NCBI GenBank assembly: GCA_030428385.1
Contig: JAUIDY010000010.1
Span: 1-64,000, forward strand
Direction: 5' to 3'
Source: Rhodothermia bacterium
GTDB taxonomy: Bacteria; Bacteroidota; Rhodothermia; Rhodothermales; JAAAOL01
DNA: 64,000 nucleotides
In this document: piece after piece, positions 44,276 through 52,447 of the stretch
Position numbering within the stretch: the stretch's first letter is position 1
Layout: the number at the start of each line of letters is the position of its first letter
The notes under the pieces: generated by a model
Seen by the model: the letters and a program-made list of their open reading frames with translations, nothing else
Told to the model about the DNA's origin: nothing
The model's database searches: none
Position numbers and translations under genes: made by a program

Positions 44276-45082
44276 TTACCCGGAGCGCGACCGGTACCGG
44301 AAAAAGGTCGCCATGGCACCATCCAGTTGCTCGGCATCAAATAGGGCCAGGTAATCGATGGTTTTGAAGGCGCGGTCCAGCGCGGGGGGGCCGCAAATCT
44401 TAGCCCCAATCTTGAGATAGACCCGCATGAGCCGTGGCACGTTCGCCTGCTTTGCGTCAGGCTTCGTTTCCACGCAGTCACAGGCATGATCGGGGTGGGG
44501 CAAGACCTGCAGGGTGGGATGCACATGTCCCTGTTGCTCCAGAAACGCCAACACATCGGCTCCTTCGCACGGGTCCTGGCTCGTCAGCGAGCAGCAGCCA
44601 AACAGGTACCGCCTGTGGTTGTGCGTTAGATAGGCTCCGATGCCCTGCCACAGCAGATACAGCACCGGCAGGCTGCGGTGCGCCTTCGCAATACTCGCCC
44701 GTCCTAACTCCACCGACGCCGCCATCACCGAGGACGGCCAGGTTGAAAAATCAAACTCCGTGGCGGAATAAAAACCCCGTCCGGCTTGCGCCATTTCCTG
44801 CACCTGTAAGCGGTACGTGCCTACCGCCTCCCCACTTTTTTTCTCGACAACCATCAGGTGGTGGCATTGCGCATCGAACGGGTCTTCGTCGCGTTGGGTG
44901 GCAAAAGAAGCGGCCAATCCTTCACCGAGTTCCACATTAAACACCTCGAAGCGGAGCCGAAGCAGTTGGTCAATTTCTTCGGCGGTTGTAGCAAAACGTG
45001 CCTCGTAGGCCCCTGCCTGAAACTGCACCGGCGGCAACAGTTCTGGAAAGGGCACGGCAAAGATGGAGGACGAGGAGGGCAT
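44276..45082 (-). CDS. OlsB/hemolysin-like GNAT-fold N-acyltransferase
   Basis: A 268-residue protein with the acyl-ACP-type N-acyltransferase plan. It has ARFATTAEEIDQLLRLRFEVF near residue 29, VGTYRLQVQ in the GNAT core and AASVELGRASIAKAHRS before the acyl-carrier site, followed by YLFGCCSLTSQDP. Relatives make lyso-ornithine lipid or other N-acyl amino acids. The start at 45082 is preferred over a frame to 45163 that would overlap the upstream gene. The next genes downstream are DinB and the DedA/ATP-grasp fusion, so an envelope-lipid role for the neighbourhood is plausible but unproven. Confidence 0.8.
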   Translation of the reverse strand: MPSSSSIFAVPFPELLPPVQFQAGAYEARFATTAEEIDQLLRLRFEVFNVELGEGLAASFATQRDEDPFDAQCHHLMVVEKKSGEAVGTYRLQVQEMAQAGRGFYSATEFDFSTWPSSVMAASVELGRASIAKAHRSLPVLYLLWQGIGAYLTHNHRRYLFGCCSLTSQDPCEGADVLAFLEQQGHVHPTLQVLPHPDHACDCVETKPDAKQANVPRLMRVYLKIGAKICGPPALDRAFKTIDYLALFDAEQLDGAMATFFRYRSRSG

Positions 45083-45104
45083 GTCCGAGGGGGAGGTTGG
45101 GGAG

Positions 45105-45923
45105 TTAATGCATGCGGGTAAACTGCAACGCGGAGCGGCGTTGCATAAGTTGATGTTCAGCAATCTGATGAAACGTATCTGGCTCGGCGCGGAGCACCAG
45201 CAGGTCTCCGTGGCGTTCTACATCACCTGTTATTTCAACCGGGACGGCAATCAGGTCGAGGATTTCCTGATTGATACTGCGTCCATCGGTGCCTTGGAGC
45301 AGAAAATACGCCGCGCGTCCTTCGGCATCACGCACCGCCAATACGGGCGGAATGCCCCCACTGATGCACCGCGTCGCACAAGCTTTGTGGATTTTTAAGT
45401 TGCCGGGGTTCATCACGCCGAAAAAACACTTGCTATCGACGATTTCACCGACGAGCGTGTGCGTTCCCAGGCTTACGTTTTGCATGGACGGAGCGCCACA
45501 CGACGCATCCAGCACCGCCACCGTCCCCGGCACCACCTCGATCATGGTCTGGTTGTCGCGGTAAATCAGCGTGCCGTCGAATTGTACACATTGCCCGTCC
45601 ATCCCGCCCACCGCATCGTGGGCTCCGTGTTTGCCCTGCCCGACGAGATAATACCCCGATACCGAAGCCGTCTCTCCCGGTCGCGAGACCAATAACATCG
45701 GATACGGCTCCTCGCTGATCATACCCTCAAACGTGCGCACCGCGCCGAACTCGAACACGCTCGGATAAAAGCCGTCCTGCGTGGTCACCAATACCACCGA
45801 CACCGCCAGCGCCATCCCAACCAGCAGCGGCACCCAGCGCTTTAGAAAGCGCGCATGGCGCGTCGGCGCTTGTTCCTGCCAGCCGATGTAGAGATCGTTG
45901 TTGTTATGGTCATTGGTGGTCAT
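45105..45923 (-). CDS. Membrane-anchored conserved protein of a Rieske/ferric-reductase cluster
   Basis: A 272-residue protein. A basic N-terminus and one membrane segment (RWVPLLVGMALAVSVVLVTT) anchor a periplasmic domain. The C-terminal part is highly patterned: VGEIVDSKCFFGVMNPG, then KACATRCISGGIPPVLAV, four or more cysteines and a histidine that could bind metal or a cofactor, then a small OB-like stretch. I know this only as a conserved family of unknown function found beside Rieske/ferric-reductase genes. It follows that gene here, 113 bases away. An ATG three codons upstream (45932) lies inside a hairpin repeat. Confidence 0.75.
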   Translation of the reverse strand: MTTNDHNNNDLYIGWQEQAPTRHARFLKRWVPLLVGMALAVSVVLVTTQDGFYPSVFEFGAVRTFEGMISEEPYPMLLVSRPGETASVSGYYLVGQGKHGAHDAVGGMDGQCVQFDGTLIYRDNQTMIEVVPGTVAVLDASCGAPSMQNVSLGTHTLVGEIVDSKCFFGVMNPGNLKIHKACATRCISGGIPPVLAVRDAEGRAAYFLLQGTDGRSINQEILDLIAVPVEITGDVERHGDLLVLRAEPDTFHQIAEHQLMQRRSALQFTRMH

Positions 45924-45927
45924 GGAG

Positions 45928-45954
45928 GTCATTAACGGACTGTGTCCGTGTCAT
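45928..45954. repeat. 27-bp hairpin repeat, copy 1
   Basis: Core GTCATTAACGGACTGTGTCC followed by GTGTCAT. The centre ACGGACacaGTCCGT (other strand) is a perfect six-base stem with a three-base loop. It differs by one base from copies at 54742-54768 and 58550-58576. It lies immediately upstream of the 45105-45923 gene. Confidence 0.85.
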
Positions 45955-45969
45955 TTGTTCGTCATTCTG

Positions 45970-46036
45970 CTTTGTCTCTCGTCATCTTGATCCCCCTCCC
46001 TCCTTTCTTGTCTCTCTCCTAATCCCGTTTCCCCAA
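45970..46036. repeat. Pyrimidine-rich heptamer-like tract
   Basis: An intergenic stretch dominated by C and T with units such as CCCTCCCTCC, TCTCTCTCC and (just inside the next gene end) CACTCTCCC. It resembles the tracts at 40921-40970 and 58600-58675. It has no coding content. Confidence 0.5.
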
Positions 46037-47086
46037 TCACCCACTCTCCCTTGCCTTTATGAGCGACGGTTCCACACGCGTTCCTGCGGGATTCGGTGTT
46101 GCAGACACCAACACCGTCTGCCCTTCAAGTTTTGTTTGAAACGTCGGGATGCGTTCGTTAAAGGGCGGTGGCGACGCTCCCGTTTCGGGAATGTACTGAT
46201 AGCCGTGCCACGGGCAGGTGATGAAGCCATCCAACACGCATCCTTCGCCAAGTGGGCCGTTCTGGTGCTGACAGACATTAGACACCGCCGCGATTTTACC
46301 GTCGTATTTAAACACGGCCACCCGCTCTCCGGCAATAGTCACAACTTTCGCCCGTTTTTCCGGAATCTCGTCAACCAGACACACCGAGACGAAGCCTTCC
46401 TCCGGGGCTGCGTCTACCGGACGATCCCGCTTGTTCTCTCGGAATCCGGCAACCAGTTGCAGTCCGATCACCAGCACAAAGCCTACCGCCACCAGCACCG
46501 ACGGCACAACACCGGCCTGATCCTGCAACGCTCCGAGCACCACATGCGCAACGACCAGGGCATAGGCGATATACACCAGCATATGAAGCCGTTTCCATGT
46601 GGGCGCGGTGAGGTTGTGGAGCCAGAAATCGTGGCTCGTGGCCGCCATCAAAAACAGGATAAACAGGGCCAACACACCGAGTTGCTCGAAGGGAAACTGC
46701 GCGAGGCTGCTGAAATTGGTATTGCTGACAAGCAGGCTAACAAAGGGATTGACATCACCGAGTGCGTGAAACTGGATGATGGAGAAGACCGCATGTCCGA
46801 GGGCCAGCACAAACATGGTCACGCCCATGTGGCGGCGGTTGTAGAGCAGGGGCAGAAAACGGTCGTCAAGCCGCGCCAGGGGCCCGATCATCAGGATGAC
46901 GTGCAGCAGCACAAAAGCCGCCAGGGCCAACGCCCGAATGATCAACGTCTCAGCGGTGACGTTGGGAAACAGCACCGCACCCAGCCCGATGAACACCGCC
47001 AGAAACCCCACCACCCCACCGAGCAGGATGGCATCGTAGCGTTTCTTCTGGCGGTTCCACTGCACCGCTTGATAACCGACACCCAT
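46037..47086 (-). CDS. Ferric-reductase-like membrane protein fused to a Rieske 2Fe-2S domain
   Basis: A 349-residue fusion. Residues about 20-215 hold six or seven membrane helices of the ferric-reductase type with heme-ligand histidines (VLLHVILMIGP, VLALGHAVFS, WKRLHMLVYIAY, ALVVAHVVLG). Residues about 235-330 are a Rieske domain with the CxH...CxxH ligands in NVCQHQNGPLGEG and TCPWHGYQY. It would move electrons across the membrane between heme and iron-sulfur centres; the external partner is unknown, perhaps the patterned-cysteine protein encoded next. It is third in a same-strand group of four. Confidence 0.9.
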   Translation of the reverse strand: MGVGYQAVQWNRQKKRYDAILLGGVVGFLAVFIGLGAVLFPNVTAETLIIRALALAAFVLLHVILMIGPLARLDDRFLPLLYNRRHMGVTMFVLALGHAVFSIIQFHALGDVNPFVSLLVSNTNFSSLAQFPFEQLGVLALFILFLMAATSHDFWLHNLTAPTWKRLHMLVYIAYALVVAHVVLGALQDQAGVVPSVLVAVGFVLVIGLQLVAGFRENKRDRPVDAAPEEGFVSVCLVDEIPEKRAKVVTIAGERVAVFKYDGKIAAVSNVCQHQNGPLGEGCVLDGFITCPWHGYQYIPETGASPPPFNERIPTFQTKLEGQTVLVSATPNPAGTRVEPSLIKARESG

Positions 47087-47172
47087 GGTTTTTTCTGTGT
47101 TCGTTCGAGAGGGAGCGTTTGGGGGAAAGGAAAAGAGTGAGGGTATGGGTGTTTTGCTTTTACACGATTGGG

Positions 47173-47682
47173 CTATTCTGCTTCGATGGTCGGAGTAGGT
47201 TGCCGGGTGGTGAGCGGAGCGACATCGATAACTTCTTGACGAGCGAGACTGAACAAGATCAAAAAGCCGTCAGTGCGCAACGCCGCCTCCGGTAATGCGC
47301 CACGTACCGTCTCTGTGCCATCCAGCGACGACACCAAAAAGCTGTCGCCCGGCAACATGCCGGCGGGCTGCTGGGGCGCCCAATAGACCAGCACATCGGG
47401 AAGTTTCAGGCTCGCCTGCGGGGTCAGTTCCACAGCAAGATGCGTGGCAGGCGTAGCATCGCCGAATACCCGCGTAGTGATGGGTGCCACGGTCCAAAGA
47501 TCATCAGCCTCCAGGATTTGATGGGCGAGTGACGGTTGTGCCAACGAGACGACGGCCTCCGGCAGTTGCTCCATCACTGGAATCGGCTCGCGGGCCATCA
47601 GCCCCGCCACAAAGACCAGCGGAATTACCACGGCCAACACGGCCATCATCGCCCGATGTCGAATACGTAAGGGTCGGATCAT
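47173..47682 (-). CDS. Exported hypothetical protein of the Rieske cluster
   Basis: A 169-residue protein with an N-terminal membrane segment or signal (MMAVLAVVIPLVFVAGLMA) and a beta-rich periplasmic domain containing VLVYWAPQQPAGMLPGDSF and DGFLILFSLARQEVIDV. No catalytic motif is seen and I do not recognise the family. Its ATG overlaps the stop of the upstream small membrane protein (ATGA at 47679-47682), so the two are coupled. It is followed 86 bases later by the ferric-reductase/Rieske gene and is probably part of the same membrane redox unit. Confidence 0.8.
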   Translation of the reverse strand: MIRPLRIRHRAMMAVLAVVIPLVFVAGLMAREPIPVMEQLPEAVVSLAQPSLAHQILEADDLWTVAPITTRVFGDATPATHLAVELTPQASLKLPDVLVYWAPQQPAGMLPGDSFLVSSLDGTETVRGALPEAALRTDGFLILFSLARQEVIDVAPLTTRQPTPTIEAE

Positions 47683-47957
47683 GACGCTCCCTCCGATGAT
47701 GTGACACGGGCGGCTTCCCGATGCGGTGTACGTTCCTCTGGCGGCGTACCCGTGCCTCGCAGCACCCGGCGCAACAGCAGGGGCCACAAGGCCACCGTCC
47801 CCGGAAAAATCAAAAGCCGGAAGCCCAAGGTTGCTTCCTGGGCGCTATGGTCTACCTTCGCCACACCACGGGTCACAAAATATAAGGCAAACGCCACCCC
47901 CAGGAGCAAATACATTCCGAGAAGACGCACCAGCCAGGTAGCCACAAGCAGCGACAT
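47679..47957 (-). CDS. Small membrane protein of the Rieske cluster
   Basis: A 92-residue protein with two hydrophobic segments (LVATWLVRLLGMYLLLGVAFALYFV and LGFRLLIFPGTVALWPLL, each quoted within limits) and a charged C-terminal tail. No family is recognised. The ATG at 47957 is chosen because it begins just before the first membrane segment; a frame to 48038 adds 27 residues. Its stop overlaps the start of the next gene by four bases. It is the first gene of the four-gene redox group on this strand. Confidence 0.7.
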   Translation of the reverse strand: MSLLVATWLVRLLGMYLLLGVAFALYFVTRGVAKVDHSAQEATLGFRLLIFPGTVALWPLLLRRVLRGTGTPPEERTPHREAARVTSSEGAS

Positions 47958-48110
47958 GAAACGGCCAAAAGGGTGAAAGGAGGCACATGGAATAAGATAC
48001 AACATCTCCGCACCGACCTGCCAGCAGGAACCGATCATGACATTGCAACAAACGCCCTTAATTACGCAACCCGTCCAACGGATGTATCACAGAAAACTAA
48101 TTTCTATGGA

Positions 48111-48614
48111 TTAAGGACCAATCCGCACATTCACTTTAAAAGCCTTTCCCCTAGGATCAAAACTATTCGTAGAATCCGGCAAGAAGCGTGTTTGTGCAAA
48201 TCCAGAAATTACCGGACGAATTAGGCTGTCTGCCCATCTTTCTGTAGCAGAAGTCGTGGTGAAATAAATACCTAAGTCACTAAAAAGCTTTGCCCTATCA
48301 ATCCGTATCTCCTGTGCATACCCTAGATCATCCACTTGAAATGTAGCCACTACATCTTCGCAAAACCCAGCCCTGAAGACAGGGCCCGTATTATCAATTC
48401 GTGCCCTCAGCGAATCAAAACTAGGATGATGAACCCATGTGTACGTGCTATCAATCAAATGATAACTACTAATGTCGACACGACAATAAAAAGGCTCATA
48501 TCCACAAACGTAGACGGTAGGAGCAGAAACGTCCGGCTTTCTTATTAATGTGCATCCTGCCAAAAAAACAAGCCAGAGTGGCACAAGGAAGAAATATTGG
48601 GCACCCTTATTCAC
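48111..48614 (-). CDS. Putative lipoprotein with TonB-C-like domain, low GC
   Basis: A 167-residue product from a GTG at 48614, which gives a textbook lipoprotein signal (MNKGAQYFFLVPLWLVFLAGC); an ATG at 48662 would add 16 residues before it. The C-terminal part (DDLGYAQEIRIDRAKL, RPVISGFAQTRFLPD, AFKVNVRIG) has the pattern of a TonB C-terminal or related fold. The gene and its flanks are clearly more AT-rich than its neighbours, a possible sign of recent transfer or weak constraint. It is a single gene and its function is unknown. Confidence 0.65.
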   Translation of the reverse strand: MNKGAQYFFLVPLWLVFLAGCTLIRKPDVSAPTVYVCGYEPFYCRVDISSYHLIDSTYTWVHHPSFDSLRARIDNTGPVFRAGFCEDVVATFQVDDLGYAQEIRIDRAKLFSDLGIYFTTTSATERWADSLIRPVISGFAQTRFLPDSTNSFDPRGKAFKVNVRIGP

Positions 48615-48726
48615 GTCTTGGAATCTGCCAATACCTATGAGTTTATGGTCATCCCAAATCATGGAACGTCTATAAAAACATAGTCTCTCCGTGCTTGAAA
48701 AACAATGCCATTATTAGCTATTCGGC

Positions 48727-49515
48727 TTACGTATCCACCTTCCCAAAACGGCGGTCGCGGTCCTGGAAATTGCGGATGGCCGAGTAGAGTTGCTGGCGGC
48801 GGAAGTCGGGCCAGAACACATCCGTGATGTACAGTTCGGCGTAGGCGATTTGCCAGAGCAAAAAGTTGGAGATGCGGTATTCGCCGCCCGTGCGAATGAG
48901 CAGGTCGGGGTCGGGCATGTCGGCGAGCGCATGGCTGATGTCCTCCTCCGTAATGTCGGCGGGCGTGAGGGTGCCTTGCTGGACTTGCGCGGCGAGGTCT
49001 TGCATGGCCTGCGTAATTTCCCAGCGCCCACTATACGACAGCGCCAGCGTGAGCGTCATGCGGGAGTTGTTCGCCATCTCGTCCATCGCTGCGTTCAACT
49101 CGCGCAGGGCCGACTTGGGCAGCTTCGCTACATCGCCAATCGAGCGCAGGCGGATGTTGTTCTCGTGCAGGCGCGCCCGCTCCCGACGGATGGTGTGGAG
49201 CAGCAGCTTCATCAGCGCATTCACTTCGCGTTCGGGGCGCTGCCAGTTTTCGGTGCTGAACGTGTAGAGCGTCAGGTATTTCACGCCTACCTGCGCACAC
49301 GCCTCCACGATGTCGCGCACCGACTCGACGCCCTCGTGGTGTCCTTTCACCCGCGCATTGCCCCGTGCCCTCGCCCAGCGCCCGTTGCCATCCATAATGA
49401 TGGCGATGTGGTTGGGGATTTCGCCGCGCCGTTGAAGCGCCGCCTGTTCCTCGGCATCCTCCCTCGTTTGCGCCTTGCCCGTCAAGGATACGGGCGACAC
49501 GGTTTCTGCTGTCAT
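48727..49515 (-). CDS. uppS: Isoprenyl transferase (undecaprenyl diphosphate synthase type)
   Basis: A 262-residue cis-prenyltransferase that would build undecaprenyl diphosphate, the lipid carrier for cell wall and glycans. The catalytic motif IAIIMDGNGRWARARG is near residues 37-52, then GHHEGVESVRDIV and YTLYTFSTENW-type segment (LTLYTFSTENWQRP), and the C-terminal DLLIRTGGEYRISNFLLWQ and DVFWPDF substrate-binding motifs. The N-terminal 30 residues are a longer than usual polar extension. It is cytoplasmic. RseP and Dxr genes follow upstream on the same strand, a common isoprenoid/envelope grouping. Confidence 0.95.
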   Translation of the reverse strand: MTAETVSPVSLTGKAQTREDAEEQAALQRRGEIPNHIAIIMDGNGRWARARGNARVKGHHEGVESVRDIVEACAQVGVKYLTLYTFSTENWQRPEREVNALMKLLLHTIRRERARLHENNIRLRSIGDVAKLPKSALRELNAAMDEMANNSRMTLTLALSYSGRWEITQAMQDLAAQVQQGTLTPADITEEDISHALADMPDPDLLIRTGGEYRISNFLLWQIAYAELYITDVFWPDFRRQQLYSAIRNFQDRDRRFGKVDT

Positions 49516-49572
49516 CTCAATGCGTGGCTGGGTACCAGAAGAAGGGGTGTCCTGCGTGTTTTCCGCAAGCGA

Positions 49573-50922
49573 TCACAGCCGCAGGATGTCGTTGAAGATC
49601 AGGAAGACCATCAGCGAGAGCAACAGCACCATGCCCACCTGTTGCAACACCATGCGCACCTTCAGCGACGGCTCCCGGCGGGTGATTCCTTCGTAGATCA
49701 GGAAGACGAGGTGGCCGCCGTCCAATGCTGGAATCGGGAGGATGTTGACGATGGCGAGGGTGATGGACAACATTGCTACAATAAACCAGAACTGCCGTGC
49801 CCCTTGCTCAGCGGCCTGCCGCGTAACCACCGCCACTGCAATCGGACCGCCGATGTTTTCGCGGAAGTTTTCCTGCCCCGTGAAGACCCGCTTCAGGTTG
49901 GTGGTGATCAGCTTGGTATTCAACCATGTGTCTACCATACCTGCCACCATTGCTTCGCCCAAGCCAAACTCTTCGGACCGCATTGCCCAGGTAATCCCAA
50001 CGAGGTACTGCCCGCTGGCGTCATCTTGCCGTGGGGTAATGGTAGCAACGTGCAAATTGCTGCTATCAGCGGCCAGCGACTGGTCGCCAGGACGCACCCA
50101 TGCCACCTGCATCGGCGTACCTTCGGAGGCGCGTATCGCCCGGGTCATTTGAATCCAGAACGGCACGGCCTCCTGGTTGATCGCGATAATCCGGTCGCCC
50201 GGCTGGAGTCCGGCTTCTTCCGCAGGGGAATCGGGCATGATGGTACCCACCATACTCGGCGTCGTGTCGATGCCCAGCGACCCCGCCCGCGTCAGTTGGG
50301 TCATGATGTCGTCCGGGCCTTGCAGCGTCAGCGTTTGCCCGTTGCGGTCCACGGTAAAGGTAGGCGTGTCGGACAACAACGCGTCGAGGCTTTCGAGGCC
50401 GCTATATGGGTCGTAGGGCGTGCCACTAATCTGCAGAATACGATCACCCGTCCGCAACCCAATGTCGTACGCGAGCGAGCTATCGGCGACGAACACCGAG
50501 CCGTCGTCGGTAGCCACGGGCTGCGTCTCGCCATAGGCAAATTTTAGCGCCGCAAAGATTAGCGCTGCGAGGATGACATTAAATATGACCCCGGCGGTGA
50601 TAACAATGATGCGTTGCCAGACCGGCTTGGCCCGGAATTCCCACGGCTCCGGCTCGTTGTTGAGCATGTCCGTGTCGAGGCTTTCATCCACCATGCCCAC
50701 AATCTTGACGTAGCCGCCAAGGGGCGTGGCACCGAGTTGGTATTCCGTCTCCCCAATGGTTTTGCTGAAGATCTTGGGTGGAAAGCCAATGGAAAAGCGC
50801 TCAACGCGCATCTTGAAGAACTTGGCTGCCAGGAAGTGGCCCATCTCGTGGACAAAGACCAGAATGGTAATGGCCAGCAATACCCAGCCCACATACGACA
50901 GAATTTCTAAAACAGACTCCAT
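49573..50922 (-). CDS. rseP: RIP metalloprotease RseP (site-2 protease)
   Basis: A 449-residue intramembrane zinc protease that cleaves anti-sigma factors and leftover signal peptides. The zinc motif HExxH is in VFVHEMGHFLAAKFF (about residues 24-38), the second ligand motif in IPALDGGHLVFLIYEG near 395, and two PDZ-like regions lie between (GLRTGDRILQISG and AEEAGLQPGDRIIAINQE). Four membrane segments are visible. The ZAS anti-sigma factor encoded elsewhere in this window is a possible substrate. It lies between uppS and dxr on the same strand. Confidence 0.95.
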   Translation of the reverse strand: MESVLEILSYVGWVLLAITILVFVHEMGHFLAAKFFKMRVERFSIGFPPKIFSKTIGETEYQLGATPLGGYVKIVGMVDESLDTDMLNNEPEPWEFRAKPVWQRIIVITAGVIFNVILAALIFAALKFAYGETQPVATDDGSVFVADSSLAYDIGLRTGDRILQISGTPYDPYSGLESLDALLSDTPTFTVDRNGQTLTLQGPDDIMTQLTRAGSLGIDTTPSMVGTIMPDSPAEEAGLQPGDRIIAINQEAVPFWIQMTRAIRASEGTPMQVAWVRPGDQSLAADSSNLHVATITPRQDDASGQYLVGITWAMRSEEFGLGEAMVAGMVDTWLNTKLITTNLKRVFTGQENFRENIGGPIAVAVVTRQAAEQGARQFWFIVAMLSITLAIVNILPIPALDGGHLVFLIYEGITRREPSLKVRMVLQQVGMVLLLSLMVFLIFNDILRL

Positions 50923-51074
50923 GAACTTGCTGCATCAGCGAACAGAGGCTCGCTTTATTAAATATGGAAGGGTGAAGCAGCGCGTATCAGCGTGGTTGCA
51001 GAGCGGCGTGTGTACTTCACAGGACAAATCTTCTGATATCAAGGTATTGGCCCCATCGTAAAGGAGCGGCTCGT

Positions 51075-52271
51075 TCAATGGACAACCGCGCGGGCGTGTT
51101 CCAATACAAGCCGACGGGCGGCGGCATCGGCCTGAACGAGGGCGTCGTATGTAGCTTCGGTGACAGGCAAGGCATCGAGGGCGGCCTCGATCATGCGGGG
51201 AATTTCCACGAAACGAAGTTGTTCGTTCAAAAACAAGGCAACGGCTTGCTCGTTGGCCGCATTTAATACCGCGGGTGCCGTCCCTCCCTTTCGCAAAACC
51301 GCGTAGGCAAGTTGCAGGCTGGGAAATTTTTCAACATCGGGCATTTCGAAATCAAGCGCCCGCAACGTCGTCCAGTCGATCCGCTCGTGGGGGGCGGGCC
51401 ACCGCTGTGGATAGCTGAGCGCATACTGGATGGGCACCTTCATGTCGGGCACGCCAAGTTGGGCCTTCGTCGAGCCGTCCGTAAACTCCACCATCGAATG
51501 AATGATGGACTGTGGATGAACCAGCACATCGATCTGATCGGCTCCCAGATCAAACAACCACCGGGCTTCGATCACCTCCAGGCCTTTGTTCATCATCGTC
51601 GCCGAGTCCACCGTGATTTTCGCCCCCATCGACCAGTTGGGATGCTGCAGCGCTTCGGCCAGCGTGATCCGTGCAAAGTCTTCTTTCGGACGGGTTCGAA
51701 ATGGCCCACCGGACGCCGTGAGAATCAGCCGACGTACGCTGTGGGCAGTTTCACCCACCAGGCACTGAAAAATGGCTGAATGCTCGCTGTCTACCGGGAT
51801 CAGCGTGGCGTTGTGTGTATGCAGGAGTTGGTTGACCAAAGCCCCCGCCACCACCAGCGTTTCTTTGTTGGCCAGCGCGATCCGTTTTCCGGCCCGGATG
51901 GCTGCCAGCACCGGCTCCAGCCCTGCAAACCCTACCACCGCTGCCACCACCGTATCCACCTCTGGCAGGGTCGATGCCTCACACAAACCTTCGGAGCCCA
52001 TGAGCACCCGTATTCCGGTGCCTGCGAGGGCTTCCTCCACGGTCTTTCGGGCGGTTTCGTCGCCCAGCACCACACAGTTGGGGCGAAATTCCAGCGCCTG
52101 CGCGACGAGCAAATCGGCGTTGGCGTGTGCCGTAAGCGCGTGGACGCGCAACCGATCTGGGAAAAGCCGTACTATATCCAGCGTCTGCGTCCCTATCGAA
52201 CCGGTGGCCCCGAGAATACTAAGTCCACGGGGTGCTCCGTTGATCGGATGAGACGCATCGGAAGAAATCAT
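51075..52271 (-). CDS. dxr: 1-Deoxy-D-xylulose 5-phosphate reductoisomerase
   Basis: A 398-residue enzyme of the MEP pathway converting DXP to MEP with NADPH. The N-terminal nucleotide motif is LSILGATGSIGTQTLDIV, then ANKETLVVAGALV, PVDSEHSAIFQCL and TASGGPFRT, and NWSMGAKITVDSATMMNKGLE with the metal-binding residues. The ATG at 52271 is chosen; a frame to 52322 adds 17 residues ahead of the Rossmann strand. It feeds isoprenoid precursors to UppS, whose gene lies downstream beyond rseP. Confidence 0.96.
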   Translation of the reverse strand: MISSDASHPINGAPRGLSILGATGSIGTQTLDIVRLFPDRLRVHALTAHANADLLVAQALEFRPNCVVLGDETARKTVEEALAGTGIRVLMGSEGLCEASTLPEVDTVVAAVVGFAGLEPVLAAIRAGKRIALANKETLVVAGALVNQLLHTHNATLIPVDSEHSAIFQCLVGETAHSVRRLILTASGGPFRTRPKEDFARITLAEALQHPNWSMGAKITVDSATMMNKGLEVIEARWLFDLGADQIDVLVHPQSIIHSMVEFTDGSTKAQLGVPDMKVPIQYALSYPQRWPAPHERIDWTTLRALDFEMPDVEKFPSLQLAYAVLRKGGTAPAVLNAANEQAVALFLNEQLRFVEIPRMIEAALDALPVTEATYDALVQADAAARRLVLEHARAVVH

Positions 52272-52447
52272 GGGTGCCAGTGCCAGTTGAAATGCGGATA
52301 ACCTAGCGCGACAAACGGACAACGCCGGGTTTTGCTTCCCGCGGATCCAATTCGTAACAAGCCGCCCTTCGGCTGAAACTTACGATTCCGGTACTAATAG
52401 GAAAGCCCATGTTTCCCGATAATTGTTTTCGCTTTCTTGAAACGGGC

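Noticed and set aside
48790-50547. A 585-codon open frame on the plus strand opposite uppS and rseP
   Set aside because: It spans two well-supported genes and their gap, has no domain-like motif and is low-complexity in R, H, Q and G, as expected for an antisense frame in GC-rich DNA.
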